DNA of 64,000 bases, from assembly GCA_938011325.1 (NCBI GenBank), contig CALLUD010000024.1, forward strand, positions 100,600 to 164,599, in the 5' to 3' direction. Below the pieces are notes generated by a model. That model saw nothing but the letters and a program-made list of their open reading frames with translations. It did not search any database and was not told where the DNA came from. Shown piece by piece: positions 43,854 through 52,742 of the stretch. Origin of the DNA: an uncultured Spartobacteria bacterium. GTDB lineage: Bacteria; Verrucomicrobiota; Verrucomicrobiia; Chthoniobacterales; JAATET01. The translations under genes and the position numbers were made by a program. How positions within the stretch are numbered: position 1 is the first letter of the stretch; every line of letters starts with the position of its first letter.

Positions 43854-44873
43854 ATGACCCTTCGCGAAGTCGCTGAACTCATCTCTGCTGAAATCTCGCC
43901 CGAGCACGCCACCATCGAGGTCCACGGACCCGCATCATTGGTGGAAGCAGGCCCCGGAGACATCTCATTTTTCGGCAACGCGAAATACATCAACGCGCTT
44001 CGCGCGACACAGGCCACGGCCGTCATTGTTCCCGAGGACTTCTCCGAATCGGTTCCCCCGATTTGCCTTCGCGCAAAGGATCCCGCCGCCGCGTTTGCGG
44101 TGCTTCTCGATCGCTTCGCACCGGCGCCGGTCGAGTTCCCCGCCGGGATCCATCCGAGCGCCATCGTCGCGGAGTCGGCGGTGGTCGATCCTTCCGCTCA
44201 TGTGGGAGCCGGCGCGGTCATCGAGGCACACGCCACCATCGGGGCCAACGCCGTGATCGGCGCCCAATGTTTCATCGGGCAGTTCGTTTCGATCGGTGCG
44301 GATTCGTTCCTTCACCCGCACGTAACGGTTCGCGAGCGCTGCAAGATTGGTCAACGCGTGCAGATTCACAGCGGCGCCGTGATCGGCTCGGACGGTTTCG
44401 GCTACGAGTTCCGCGACGGCCGGCACGTGAAAATTCCGCAGACCGGCATCGTGCAAATCGACGACGATGTGGAAATCGGTGCAAACACGACGATCGATCG
44501 CGCACGCTTCGGTCGCACGTGGATCCAGACCGGCACGAAGATCGACAACCTCGTGCAGATCGCGCACAACGTCCGCATCGGTGCGCACACGATCATCTGC
44601 GCCCAGGTCGGCATTTCGGGAAGCACGCGCGTCGGCTCCTACGTGACCCTCGCCGGCCAGGCCGGCTTGGTGGGTCACATCGAAGTCGGCGATCAGGCCA
44701 TCGTGGCTGCGCAGTGCGGCCTGAGCCGAAACTTGAAACCGAAGGAAATCGTCTGCGGCTCACCGGCCCGCCCGATGAAGGAATGGAAGGAGCAGGCCGC
44801 GTTGGTGAACCGTCTCGGCAAGCTCTACGAGCGCGTTAAGAAGCTGGAGCAGGCGTCCCAGGCGGGATCGTAG
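43854..44873 (+). CDS. lpxD: UDP-3-O-acylglucosamine N-acyltransferase
   Basis: Adds the N-linked acyl chain to UDP-3-O-acylglucosamine in lipid A synthesis, so the organism has an LPS-type outer membrane. The N-terminal uridine-binding domain (SLVEAGPGDISFFGNAKY) is followed by a left-handed beta-helix of hexapeptide repeats from about residue 98 to 285, with the catalytic His at 238 in QIAHNVRIGAH. A short C-terminal helix completes the 339 residues. No other lpx gene is in the window. Its TAG abuts the stop of the convergent TPR gene. Confidence 0.95.
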   Translation: MTLREVAELISAEISPEHATIEVHGPASLVEAGPGDISFFGNAKYINALRATQATAVIVPEDFSESVPPICLRAKDPAAAFAVLLDRFAPAPVEFPAGIHPSAIVAESAVVDPSAHVGAGAVIEAHATIGANAVIGAQCFIGQFVSIGADSFLHPHVTVRERCKIGQRVQIHSGAVIGSDGFGYEFRDGRHVKIPQTGIVQIDDDVEIGANTTIDRARFGRTWIQTGTKIDNLVQIAHNVRIGAHTIICAQVGISGSTRVGSYVTLAGQAGLVGHIEVGDQAIVAAQCGLSRNLKPKEIVCGSPARPMKEWKEQAALVNRLGKLYERVKKLEQASQAGS

Positions 44874-46175
44874 TTACGCCGCCATCAGCGCCTCGTCCAG
44901 CGGCGTGCGAATCTTGCCGCCGCTGATTCGGTCGAAATACGCGTCGGCATCGGCTTTCCGGCCCGCCGCCTGCAGAGAGCGAAGAAAAGTCTGGCGGAAG
45001 AGATCGTCCTGAGCATCGCTTCCGCCAATCGTCGTCATATCCGGCATGACGGGCTCCAGCATTTCCGCTGCGGCTGCGCGGTCGCCCGCTCCAAATTTCG
45101 CACACGCCTCGACGATCGTGCGGCCGGCCTTCGCCCAAACACGACGCGCCTCGTCATCATCCCGCTCACTGCGCTCGCGCACAGTCGCGAGCAACTTTTC
45201 CGTTGCGTCGTTTCGACCGGCGCGCGCCAGCGCATAGACATGATGCGCGCTCAAAAATGGCATGAATGCCTCGTGGACGCGGTGCTCGACGTGGTTTGCG
45301 ATCTCCTCCCATCTGTCGTCCATGGGCATGCCTGCAAGCTCGGCACGCCACAGCAGCGAAATCGCATCAATCTGTTCGCCGACCAGCTCCGGCGCGAAGC
45401 CCCACACGTGATCGCGATAAATGGTCAGCATCCGCTCCCCCTCCAGCTCCTCGAGATAAAGCAGCGCGAGATGCCAGGCATCGTGCGAATGAACCACCCG
45501 CATCGACTTTTCGAGTTGCGGGAGAAAAGTCTCCATGCGCGCCCGACCTTCCGCGACGCGCCCCTGCCGAATCAGCACATGCGACAGCGCATGCTCCGCC
45601 CACGCGTTTCGCGGCTCGATCTCCAGCGCGCGTGTCGCACGCGATTCCGCCTCGGCGAACTCCCCGCAAAGCTCCGAAGCAAACGCGGCCATGCCGAGGA
45701 AATCGGCGTCGTTCGCATTTGCCGGCTCGATCCGCTCCATGTGCGCGCGGAAACGTGCGCCCATGTGCTGTTGCCCGAGCACATAGTAGAGAAACTCCGC
45801 AAATTTCGCCGTGAGCAAATCGGCAGGCCACCGGCGCGTGACTTCTTCAAACGCCTCGACGGCCCTCAGATGAAGGCCATCCGCCCACAACAGGAGCCCC
45901 TGAAAAATGCCGCGCTCCCTTTCGTTCGCCGACGCCGAAGGGACCTGCCCCAGCTGCTGGCGCGCATTCTCCGTCGCCTCAGCCGTCTGGCCGAACAGGA
46001 AAAGGGACGCCGTGTAGATTCGCAGCATCGGCGTCTCCGGCCAGCGGTCCGCCGCGGTCAGGATGGCTTCCACCCCCTGATCGAGGCGCAACATCCGCGC
46101 GGTGAAGTCGTTGATCACCTCAATCGCTTCCGGTGAAGCGTTCGAGACGTCGAGTCCGCGTGCGTCCTTCGCCAT
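44874..46175 (-). CDS. TPR-repeat protein of the TTC38-like family
   Basis: Soluble 433-aa alpha-solenoid protein with degenerate tetratricopeptide repeats throughout and no signal peptide. The stretch VVHSHDAWHLALLYLEELEGERML and the later FMPFLSAHHVYALARAGR match what I recall of the TTC38 family, which spans bacteria and eukaryotes and whose biochemical role is poorly known. The conserved His/Trp residues in HSHDAWHLAL suggest a binding pocket. The gene is monocistronic-looking: 49 bp separate it from the next upstream gene, and it converges stop-to-stop with lpxD. Confidence 0.75.
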   Translation of the reverse strand: MAKDARGLDVSNASPEAIEVINDFTARMLRLDQGVEAILTAADRWPETPMLRIYTASLFLFGQTAEATENARQQLGQVPSASANERERGIFQGLLLWADGLHLRAVEAFEEVTRRWPADLLTAKFAEFLYYVLGQQHMGARFRAHMERIEPANANDADFLGMAAFASELCGEFAEAESRATRALEIEPRNAWAEHALSHVLIRQGRVAEGRARMETFLPQLEKSMRVVHSHDAWHLALLYLEELEGERMLTIYRDHVWGFAPELVGEQIDAISLLWRAELAGMPMDDRWEEIANHVEHRVHEAFMPFLSAHHVYALARAGRNDATEKLLATVRERSERDDDEARRVWAKAGRTIVEACAKFGAGDRAAAAEMLEPVMPDMTTIGGSDAQDDLFRQTFLRSLQAAGRKADADAYFDRISGGKIRTPLDEALMAA

Positions 46176-46224
46176 GGCTCTGGATTAACAAGCCAATGCC
46201 GGCGAGGCAATCACGAGGCGGCGA

Positions 46225-46410
46225 TCAGGTGTGCGGGACCTTGGCGGTCGCCTGGGCCACCGAGTGCTTCGCCTCGTGCGTAATCTGCGAATAACGGAAG
46301 GCTCCAACGCCGGTGCCGAGCAGGATGAGGACGAAGATGCCGATAACGACCCAAACGGACGCCGGGGACGCGACGGCCTCGCCCTTGTCGCGGGTATTCA
46401 ATGGATTCAT
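46225..46410 (-). CDS. Small single-pass membrane protein
   Basis: A 61-residue protein with a polar N terminus, one strong membrane helix (VWVVIGIFVLILLGTGVGAFRY, about residues 19-40) and a short basic/His-containing tail ending in KVPHT. It is too small to place in a family. It lies between PolX (stop 132 bp upstream) and the TPR gene on the same strand. ATG initiation is clear, but there is no good Shine-Dalgarno. Confidence 0.6.
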   Translation of the reverse strand: MNPLNTRDKGEAVASPASVWVVIGIFVLILLGTGVGAFRYSQITHEAKHSVAQATAKVPHT

Positions 46411-46542
46411 GTTGTTCTGTGGGGTTCCGACCTCAACGAGCGGCGCTCGCGAGATCGAGGTTAAGGGGGATTAACGCGGGGAAGTTGCCCGAAAGGCACG
46501 GTCGAGGCAACTCAAATTTGCGACCAAATGAACAAGAAATGT

Positions 46543-48276
46543 TCAGCGCTTCGCCGCGAGAAACGCCTCCATCTTCGCGAGCGGAAGACAGTTGATGACG
46601 TCGTCGCGGGTCAGCCAGCCCTTTCGCGCCGCGCGAATCCCGAAGACAAGGTCTTGCAACCCGTGCGTCGAATGCGCGTCGGGATTGATCGAGCACTTGA
46701 CCCCCTTCTCCTTTGCGAGCGGCCACCACCGCCAGTCCATGTCAAGTCGTCGTGGGTTCGCATTGAGCTCGATGATCGTCCCCGTCTCCGCGGCCGCTTC
46801 GATGATTGCGGGAACGTCCACGCGGTAACCCTCGCGCATCGTGAGCAGACGCCCAGTCAGATGTCCGAGCATCGTGACGTGGGGATTCGAGATCGCCTTG
46901 ATGATGCGCTTCGTCATTTCCGCCTCGCCCATCGAAAACGAGCCGTGCACGGACGCCACAACGTAGTCGAGCGACGCGAGAACGTCGTCCGGGAAGTCCA
47001 GCGAACCATCCTTCAGGATGTCGCACTCCGTGCCGGCAAAAAGCCGGAAGCCCTCGTAGCCTTCGTTCAAGCGTGCGATCTGCTCGCGTTGCGCCGCGAG
47101 CCGCCTGGCGTCGAGGCCGTTTGCCTGCACCGAACTTTTGCTGTGGTCCGCAATGCCGAGATATTCCATCCCGAGTTCCATCGCCGCCTCGGCCATCTGC
47201 TCGAGTGTCGCGCGCCCGTCACTCGCGACAGTGTGGTTGTGAAACGTCCCGCGCAGGTTGTGGACATCGATCAAATTCGGCAGCGCGCCCTTCTCGGCGG
47301 CGTCGAGCTCTCCACGATCCTCCCGCAACTCGGGCGGGATCCAGCGCAACCCGAGCGACCGGTAAATGTCCGCCTCGTCCTGAACCTCCGGAATCGGCTC
47401 GCGAAGCTTGCGCCCCTCGGCTTCACTGAAGCGGTATTCGTTGAGCGACCATCCCCGCTCGAGCGCCCGGCTGCGCAGTCTCACATTGTGCTCCTTGCTG
47501 CCGGTGAAATACTGGATTGCAAAAGGAAACTCCGCTCCGCTGACGACGCGCAGGTCGCATTGCAGGCCATTCTTCAAAATGACGCTCGTCTTCGTCGCAC
47601 CCGCCGCAATCACCCGCTCGACCAGCTCGTGCCCTGCAAAATCCTCGCTCACCAGCTTCGCTTCACGGGTCGCGACGATCAGATCGAGATCGTGCACCAC
47701 CTCCTTGCCACGTCGGTAACTGCCCGCGACCTCCGCGCGGAGGATTTCCGGATGAGAACGCAGGTCGTCGAGTAATCGCGACGCGATCGGCGCCACATCG
47801 CCGAGAAGGAACGTCCCGGCGTTCTTCTTCCGGTGCTCGATCGCCTCCAGCAACTTCGCCGCCGTTTTCTCGCCAAAGCCGGGCAACGCAGCGACGGAGC
47901 CGTTCTTGCACGCACGTTCGAGCGAGGTCAGCGAAGACACGCCGAGCGCGTCGTAGAGCGCCTTGATCTTTTTCGCCCCCAGCCCCTGCAGCTCGAACAG
48001 CGTAAGAATGTCCGGCGGAAACGACTCGCGGAGCTCCTCGTATTGCGGAAGCTTTCCCGTGGTGACGAGCGTGGTGATCTTTTCGGCGATGGCCTTGCCG
48101 ATTCCATCCACCTCATCGAGACGCTGCTCGGCCACCAGCTTCTCGAGCGGCTCGGGCAGTGTCTCCAGCGCTCGCACGGCGTTTGCGTAGGCTCGGACCT
48201 TGAACGGATTCTCCCCCTTCAGCTCCAGCAGTCGTCCAAAGTTTTCGAGAATCGCCGCTATGTCGTCCGTGGTCAT
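46543..48276 (-). CDS. polX: DNA polymerase/3'-5' exonuclease PolX
   Basis: Family X repair polymerase with a C-terminal PHP nuclease (577 aa). Residues 1-85 are an HhH N-terminal domain (MTTDDIAAILENFGRLLELKGENPFKVRAYANAV region), followed by the polymerase beta-like palm with GSYRRGKEVVHDLDLIV carrying the catalytic Asp pair. The PHP domain begins near residue 340 (TFHNHTVASDGRATLEQMAEAA; IADHSKSS) and includes the metal-binding NPDAHSTHG near the C terminus. GGGGGA 3 bp before ATG 48276 acts as the ribosome-binding site; the frame opens 10 codons earlier. It probably works in base-excision or gap-filling repair. Confidence 0.93.
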   Translation of the reverse strand: MTTDDIAAILENFGRLLELKGENPFKVRAYANAVRALETLPEPLEKLVAEQRLDEVDGIGKAIAEKITTLVTTGKLPQYEELRESFPPDILTLFELQGLGAKKIKALYDALGVSSLTSLERACKNGSVAALPGFGEKTAAKLLEAIEHRKKNAGTFLLGDVAPIASRLLDDLRSHPEILRAEVAGSYRRGKEVVHDLDLIVATREAKLVSEDFAGHELVERVIAAGATKTSVILKNGLQCDLRVVSGAEFPFAIQYFTGSKEHNVRLRSRALERGWSLNEYRFSEAEGRKLREPIPEVQDEADIYRSLGLRWIPPELREDRGELDAAEKGALPNLIDVHNLRGTFHNHTVASDGRATLEQMAEAAMELGMEYLGIADHSKSSVQANGLDARRLAAQREQIARLNEGYEGFRLFAGTECDILKDGSLDFPDDVLASLDYVVASVHGSFSMGEAEMTKRIIKAISNPHVTMLGHLTGRLLTMREGYRVDVPAIIEAAAETGTIIELNANPRRLDMDWRWWPLAKEKGVKCSINPDAHSTHGLQDLVFGIRAARKGWLTRDDVINCLPLAKMEAFLAAKR

Positions 48277-48337
48277 GTCTCCCCCGTTTTCCACGCGCAG
48301 CCGCACCTAGACAAGCCGCATCGCGCAGCGCCGGCGG

Positions 48338-49102
48338 CTACCGGTAGCCCGCCACGCGATTCCGCCAGCCGGGCAGCCACTTTGCTTCGTTTCGATCCTT
48401 CGGCGAATTCTGCACACGGCGGGTCAGCACCTCGTCGGCCGCGCGGGAGAATGCAACCATCGGGTCGCCCGTGGAAGGCATCGCCTCGAGCACCTGCAGT
48501 AATCCCCACCCCCGCCCCTTGTAGCGCTCCGAGGGGCTCACGCCCTCGCCCTTGAAATTCACGTAGTCGATCAGCGCATACATCCCCATTGGGGCATTCG
48601 CCACGCGATAGAAATTCTTCTCCACCTTCGCACGCGCATCCTTCGGAGCCGCCCGCAACATCTTCGGCAACGCCTCCTCGAGACGCATCGCGCAAAAACG
48701 CGCCTGCTCGGGCACCGTCGAGGCAAGCAGATTTCGCAACTCCCGCATCCGCGCGCTGTCGGAGTCCGCGACGAACTCCGCGCGCGTCTTCCACGGACAA
48801 TCGCCGCGCATCCATTTCGGCACGTCCTTCCCCTGCGCGGCGAGATACGCCGCGAGTTTCGGAAAACTCTCCTCGAACGGGCCGTCCTTTCCCTTCGGAT
48901 ACCAGATGAAATGGCCGATGCCCAGGGATGCAAAGTCCTCGCCCTTGTTCCACGAGGTCAACCCGCTCACCGTGCCGGCGCATTCGTTCTGCCAGATGCG
49001 CTTCCCGATCGCCAGCGCCTGGGAATCGGAGAGCTCGACCCGCTGCGCGAGCGCGACGGCACTCACTCCGATGATTCCAATCAAACCAATGAAAAATCGC
49101 AT
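48338..49102 (-). CDS. Secreted protein of unknown function (NECAGTVSGLTSWN family)
   Basis: Exported protein of 254 aa with a signal peptide at residues 1-19 (FFIGLIGIIGVSAVALAQ). The region IWQNECAGTVSGLTSWNKGE, then FASLGIGHFIWYP, is very conserved-looking, as is MGMYALIDYVNFKGEGVSPSERYKGRGWGLLQVLEAM (two pieces: YALIDYVNFKGEG and RYKGRGWGLLQVLEAM). I recall similar uncharacterised proteins in several Gram-negative phyla but no assigned activity. Glu/His/Trp clusters and YKGRGWGLLQ hint at a lysozyme-like fold, which is speculative. It lies 62 bp upstream of polX on the same strand. Confidence 0.72.
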   Translation of the reverse strand: MRFFIGLIGIIGVSAVALAQRVELSDSQALAIGKRIWQNECAGTVSGLTSWNKGEDFASLGIGHFIWYPKGKDGPFEESFPKLAAYLAAQGKDVPKWMRGDCPWKTRAEFVADSDSARMRELRNLLASTVPEQARFCAMRLEEALPKMLRAAPKDARAKVEKNFYRVANAPMGMYALIDYVNFKGEGVSPSERYKGRGWGLLQVLEAMPSTGDPMVAFSRAADEVLTRRVQNSPKDRNEAKWLPGWRNRVAGYR

Positions 49103-49155
49103 ACCGCGATCCTAGCAACGAAGAGGCGTCGCAAAATGCTTTTCCACCACGCCGC

Positions 49156-49184
49156 TTGACAACGCTCCGTCCGACGCGTATGCA
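49156..49184 (+). promoter_or_regulatory. Candidate sigma-70 promoter
   Basis: TTGACA (49156-49161), a perfect -35, is followed after exactly 17 bp by TATGCA (49179-49184), which matches three of six -10 bases. It precedes a short open frame with a Shine-Dalgarno and a rho-independent terminator, and lies 200 bp upstream of the methyltransferase gene. It may serve that gene, a small peptide, or both. Confidence 0.5.
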
Positions 49185-49195
49185 GAAGGCCAGTG

Positions 49196-49279
49196 TTGAA
49201 GCACGCTTCCATTCTCGTAGCAGTATCCGCCGTCGTCGCCGTCAGCGACAACGCCGCGGGTTCGCTTCGTTTGGAATGA
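49196..49279 (+). CDS. Possible 27-residue leader or small membrane peptide
   Basis: A short frame starting with TTG 6 bp after AGAAGG (49184-49189), or GTG at 49193. It encodes a peptide with a basic N terminus (LKHAS), a hydrophobic core (ILVAVSAVVAVS) and a polar tail (DNAAGSLRLE). It looks like a signal peptide or a very small membrane protein. It sits between a -35/-10 pair and an intrinsic terminator, which gives a plausible stand-alone transcript of about 150 nt. There is no homologue I recognise, and a non-coding leader of the methyltransferase gene is an alternative. Confidence 0.35.
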   Translation: MKHASILVAVSAVVAVSDNAAGSLRLE

Positions 49280-49308
49280 TGCCTCACTGACAAACTGAAA
49301 CGAAACAA

Positions 49309-49342
49309 CCCACGGCTAAGGCGGCCGTGGGATTTTTATTTT
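49309..49342 (+). terminator. Intrinsic terminator or attenuator upstream of the methyltransferase gene
   Basis: CCCACGGC (49309-49316) pairs perfectly with GCCGTGGG (49324-49331) around a 7-nt loop and is followed by ATTTTTATTTT. This is the best rho-independent terminator shape in the window. It lies downstream of the candidate promoter and peptide and 43 bp before the methyltransferase ATG, so it could either end a small transcript or act as an attenuator. Confidence 0.75.
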
Positions 49343-49384
49343 CCGCGGGTCGCGAAAAGCCGGGTTCAACAGGAACACCGACAC

Positions 49385-50170
49385 ATGCAGACCACCGAAC
49401 AACCAACCCGACCACGTCGGGGGAATTACACACCAGGCCACAGCCAGAACGCGACCGCCTTCATGTCGACCCGCACCCTCGAGTCGCACGCCGCGTTCAT
49501 TCTGCCGCTCCTCGAGCACGGCATCGAAGTTCTCGACGTCGGGTGCGGTCCGGGAACGATCACCCAGGGCATCGCAGAAGCCGCCCTGCCGGGACGCGTG
49601 AATGGCGTGGATCTCGATCCCGGCCAGATCGCGCGCGCCACGCGGCTTGCCGAAGGTCTCGAGCTCACCAATGCCCGGTTCACCCAGGCCGACGTGTATG
49701 ACCTGCCGTTTGGCAACGCGAGCTTCGACCTCGCGTTTTCGCACGCCCTGTTCGAGCACCTTGCCGATCCCAGAGCGGCTCTACGCGAGCTTCGCCGCGT
49801 GCTTCGTCCCGGCGGCCTGATCGCCCTCTGCAGCCCCGACTGGGATGAGTTCGAAATGAAGTGCCCGACTCCCGAGGCCCTGGAGGCGCTCGAGGAATAC
49901 CGGGAAATGCAGGAGCAAAACGGCGGAGACACCCGCGCCGGCGAGAAACTGACAATCTGGCTGCGCGACACCGGGTTTGGCCTGATTCGGAAGGGACAGC
50001 GATTCGAAAACTACGAGTCACCGGCACGCATCGCCACCTATCTGGCTCTGCAGCTCGATGCGGCGGGCCGCACCTCGGCCGCCCGCGCCCTGCTTGATTG
50101 GTCGACCGAACCCGGCGCCGAACTGATCGGATGCTGGAAGCACGCGATCGGCATCAAGTGGAACCGGTGA
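49385..50170 (+). CDS. SAM-dependent methyltransferase (UbiE/type 11)
   Basis: Class I Rossmann methyltransferase (261 aa). Motif I LDVGCGPGTITQGIAE at about residues 50-65, the acidic loop GVDLDPGQIARA, motif IV FDLAFSHALFEHLADP and post-I LRRVLRPGGLIAL are clear. The substrate is unknown; no quinone genes are adjacent, so a UbiE role is not supported. The gene sits behind an intrinsic terminator and a candidate promoter. The threonine operon begins 89 bp downstream on the same strand. Confidence 0.85.
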   Translation: MQTTEQPTRPRRGNYTPGHSQNATAFMSTRTLESHAAFILPLLEHGIEVLDVGCGPGTITQGIAEAALPGRVNGVDLDPGQIARATRLAEGLELTNARFTQADVYDLPFGNASFDLAFSHALFEHLADPRAALRELRRVLRPGGLIALCSPDWDEFEMKCPTPEALEALEEYREMQEQNGGDTRAGEKLTIWLRDTGFGLIRKGQRFENYESPARIATYLALQLDAAGRTSAARALLDWSTEPGAELIGCWKHAIGIKWNR

Positions 50171-50259
50171 CCTGTCCTCGTTGAGTTTGTCAGTGGACGT
50201 GCCGCGCGGGAAAACTCCCTTGCACCCCGCGCGGCGCTCGGTGAATCTCTCCGGCTCAC

Positions 50260-51555
50260 ATGAAAGTGGTCGGAATCGGAATCGCCGGCTTTGGCACGGT
50301 TGGAAGCGGGGTTTACAAGAATCTCGAGGCAAACCGTGCCCTGCTCGAACAGCGGCTCGGCGCGCGTTTCGAGGTGCACCGCATCGCCGTGCGTGACCTC
50401 GCGAAGCCCCGTCTCGTCCAGGCCCCCGCGGAGCTGTTTACGACCGATCTGGACTCGCTCATTTCCGATCCCAAAATCGACGTCATCGTCGAGCTCATGG
50501 GCGGCATCGACCTGCCGTTCGATCTCGTTTCCCGCGCGCTGAACGCCGGAAAAATCGTCATCACCGGAAACAAGGCGCTGCTTGCCGAGCGCGGCGCGGA
50601 ACTCTTCGCACTGGCTCGCGACAAGAAGGTCCCCATTTTCTACGAAGCCGCGGTCGCCGGCGGCATCCCGATCATCAAGGCGGTCCGGGAAGCCTTCATC
50701 GGCAATCGCTTTGAAAGCATTCACGGCATCCTCAACGGCACCTGCAATTACATTCTCACCCGGATGACCGAGGCCGGCCTCGAGTTTGCCGACGCACTTT
50801 CCGAGGCAAAGGCGCTGGGCTACGCGGAAGCGGATCCCACGCTCGACATCAACGGATGGGACGCCGCGCACAAGGCGATCATCCTCGCCTCCCTCGCGTA
50901 TGGATTCTGGGTTCGCTCGAGCGAGGTTTACGTAACCGGCATCGACTCGCTCACGCGCGAAGACATCACGTTCGCCGGTCAGCTCGGGTATGCGATCAAG
51001 CTGCTGGCCACCATCAAGGCGGATGCCGGCCAGCATGTGGAAGTCCGCGTCTGCCCGACCCTCATTCCGTCGGGCCACGTTCTTGCTTCGGTCAATGGCG
51101 TCTTCAACGCAGTGTGGCTCCGCGGCGACGTGGTTGGCGACTCGCTTTTCTACGGACGCGGCGCCGGACAGGATCCGACATCCAGCTCGGTGATCGCCGA
51201 CCTTGCGGAAACTGTTGTCGCTCTCAAAGCGCCCCGCCGCTGCTACGGCTTTACTTCGCACGACCTCTACAAATCGCTGAAGCCAATCGACGAAGCGGTG
51301 TCGCAATTCTACCTCCGCCTGCTCGTCGACGACGCCCCGGGCGTGCTCGCCCAGGTTGCCGGCATCCTCGGCAACGCCGGCATCGGCATTTCCTCCGTCA
51401 TTCAGCCGGAATCACACGCTCCCGGTCCGCTTCCGCTCGTGCTCATGATTCACGATGCGACCTTTGGCAAGATGCGTGAAGCGGCCGAAAAGATCGCGTC
51501 GCTGACCTGCGTCAAAGCCGCTCCGGCGCTGCTTCCCGTGGAAACTTTCGCGTAA
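50260..51555 (+). CDS. hom: Homoserine dehydrogenase
   Basis: Reduces aspartate semialdehyde to homoserine, the branch to threonine and methionine. At 431 aa it has the NAD(P)-binding IGIAGFGTVGSGVYKNL at residues 5-21, the catalytic core (YEAAVAGGIPIIKAVRE; GILNGTCNYILTRM; GYAEADPTLDINGWDAAHK) and a C-terminal ACT domain (FYLRLLVDDAPGVLAQVAGIL) from about residue 350 for threonine feedback. It is the first gene of hom-thrC-lysC; its TAA shares a base with the thrC ATG. Confidence 0.95.
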   Translation: MKVVGIGIAGFGTVGSGVYKNLEANRALLEQRLGARFEVHRIAVRDLAKPRLVQAPAELFTTDLDSLISDPKIDVIVELMGGIDLPFDLVSRALNAGKIVITGNKALLAERGAELFALARDKKVPIFYEAAVAGGIPIIKAVREAFIGNRFESIHGILNGTCNYILTRMTEAGLEFADALSEAKALGYAEADPTLDINGWDAAHKAIILASLAYGFWVRSSEVYVTGIDSLTREDITFAGQLGYAIKLLATIKADAGQHVEVRVCPTLIPSGHVLASVNGVFNAVWLRGDVVGDSLFYGRGAGQDPTSSSVIADLAETVVALKAPRRCYGFTSHDLYKSLKPIDEAVSQFYLRLLVDDAPGVLAQVAGILGNAGIGISSVIQPESHAPGPLPLVLMIHDATFGKMREAAEKIASLTCVKAAPALLPVETFA

Positions 51556-52646
51556 TGTCCGTCAACCTGCTGCCCAACGATCGCGGCGTCATCGCTCGAT
51601 ACCATGCCTGCCTTCCGGTTTCGGAGGCGACGCCCGTCATTTCCCTGAACGAAGGCTCGACGCCCTTGATTTACTCTCCGCGCCTGAGCGAGCGGGCGGA
51701 GCGGATGGTGTTTCTGAAATACGAGGGGCTGAATCCGACCGGCTCGTTCAAGGATCGGGGAATGACCATGGCGATGTCCAAGGCGGCGGAGGAAGGCGCC
51801 ACCACGGTCGTTTGCGCTTCCACGGGCAATACCTCCGCCTCGGCGGCGGCCTACGCGTCGCGTGCCGGAATGAAATGTGCCGTCATCCTGCCGGCGGGAA
51901 AAATTTCGATGGGCAAGCTCGTTCAGGCATTCGTCTACGGCGCGACCGTCGTGGCGATTCGCGGAAATTTCGACGATGCCCTGCGACTGGTCCGCGAGCT
52001 GGGAGCCCTTGGTGGAGTTTCGGTGGTGAATTCCATCAACCCCTACCGCATCGAGGGCCAGAAGACGGCTTCCTTCGAAATCATCGACGAGCTCGGCGAC
52101 GCGCCGGAAGTGCATATTCTGCCGGTCGGCAACGCCGGCAACATCACCGCCTACTGGAAAGGCTACGAGGAATTTTACGCCGCCGGCCGTTCGACGCGTC
52201 TTCCTCACATGATCGGTTTTCAAGCCGCGGGTGCCGCGCCGATTTACTACGACCGCGTGATTGAAAATCCGGAGACGGCCGCCAGCGCCATCCGGATCGG
52301 AAATCCCGCCAGCTGGAAGGGCGCGGCAAATGCGATCGCGTCGTCCGGCGGTTGCATCGACATCGTGACGGATGAGGAAATCCTCGATGCGCAGGCCTGG
52401 CTGGCCAAAAACGAGGGCATCTTCGTCGAGCCGGCAAGTGCGGCATCCGTTGCCGGCCTGCTGAAGTGCCTCACGAACCCGGCCCCGAATTGCCCCCTCG
52501 CCTCCGTGCCGGTCGGCGCAAGCATTGTTTGCACGGTCACGGGCCACGGGCTCAAGGACTCCGATACCGCCATGCGCGGCAGGGATTATGCCCCGATCGA
52601 GGCGGAACCGGACATCGACAGCGTGAGAAAAGCGCTGGGCCACTGA
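51555..52646 (+). CDS. thrC: Threonine synthase
   Basis: PLP enzyme converting O-phosphohomoserine to threonine (363 aa). The PLP Lys lies in NPTGSFKDRGMTMAM, and ASTGNTSASAAAYASRAG, the phosphate-binding GNAGN (in LPVGNAGNITAYWKGY) and GFQAAGAAPI are typical. It is the short form of the family, without the large N-terminal extension. The ATG overlaps the hom stop (TAATG), so the two are coupled. The lysC gene follows after a 96-bp spacer. Confidence 0.95.
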   Translation: MSVNLLPNDRGVIARYHACLPVSEATPVISLNEGSTPLIYSPRLSERAERMVFLKYEGLNPTGSFKDRGMTMAMSKAAEEGATTVVCASTGNTSASAAAYASRAGMKCAVILPAGKISMGKLVQAFVYGATVVAIRGNFDDALRLVRELGALGGVSVVNSINPYRIEGQKTASFEIIDELGDAPEVHILPVGNAGNITAYWKGYEEFYAAGRSTRLPHMIGFQAAGAAPIYYDRVIENPETAASAIRIGNPASWKGAANAIASSGGCIDIVTDEEILDAQAWLAKNEGIFVEPASAASVAGLLKCLTNPAPNCPLASVPVGASIVCTVTGHGLKDSDTAMRGRDYAPIEAEPDIDSVRKALGH

Positions 52647-52742
52647 GTGCGATCCGCGCTCATCTCGCACTTGACGCTCACCCCCAGTCACCCAATGATT
52701 TCCGGCTCCTTCGATTCCAGCAGGAATCCTCTTTCGTAAAGC

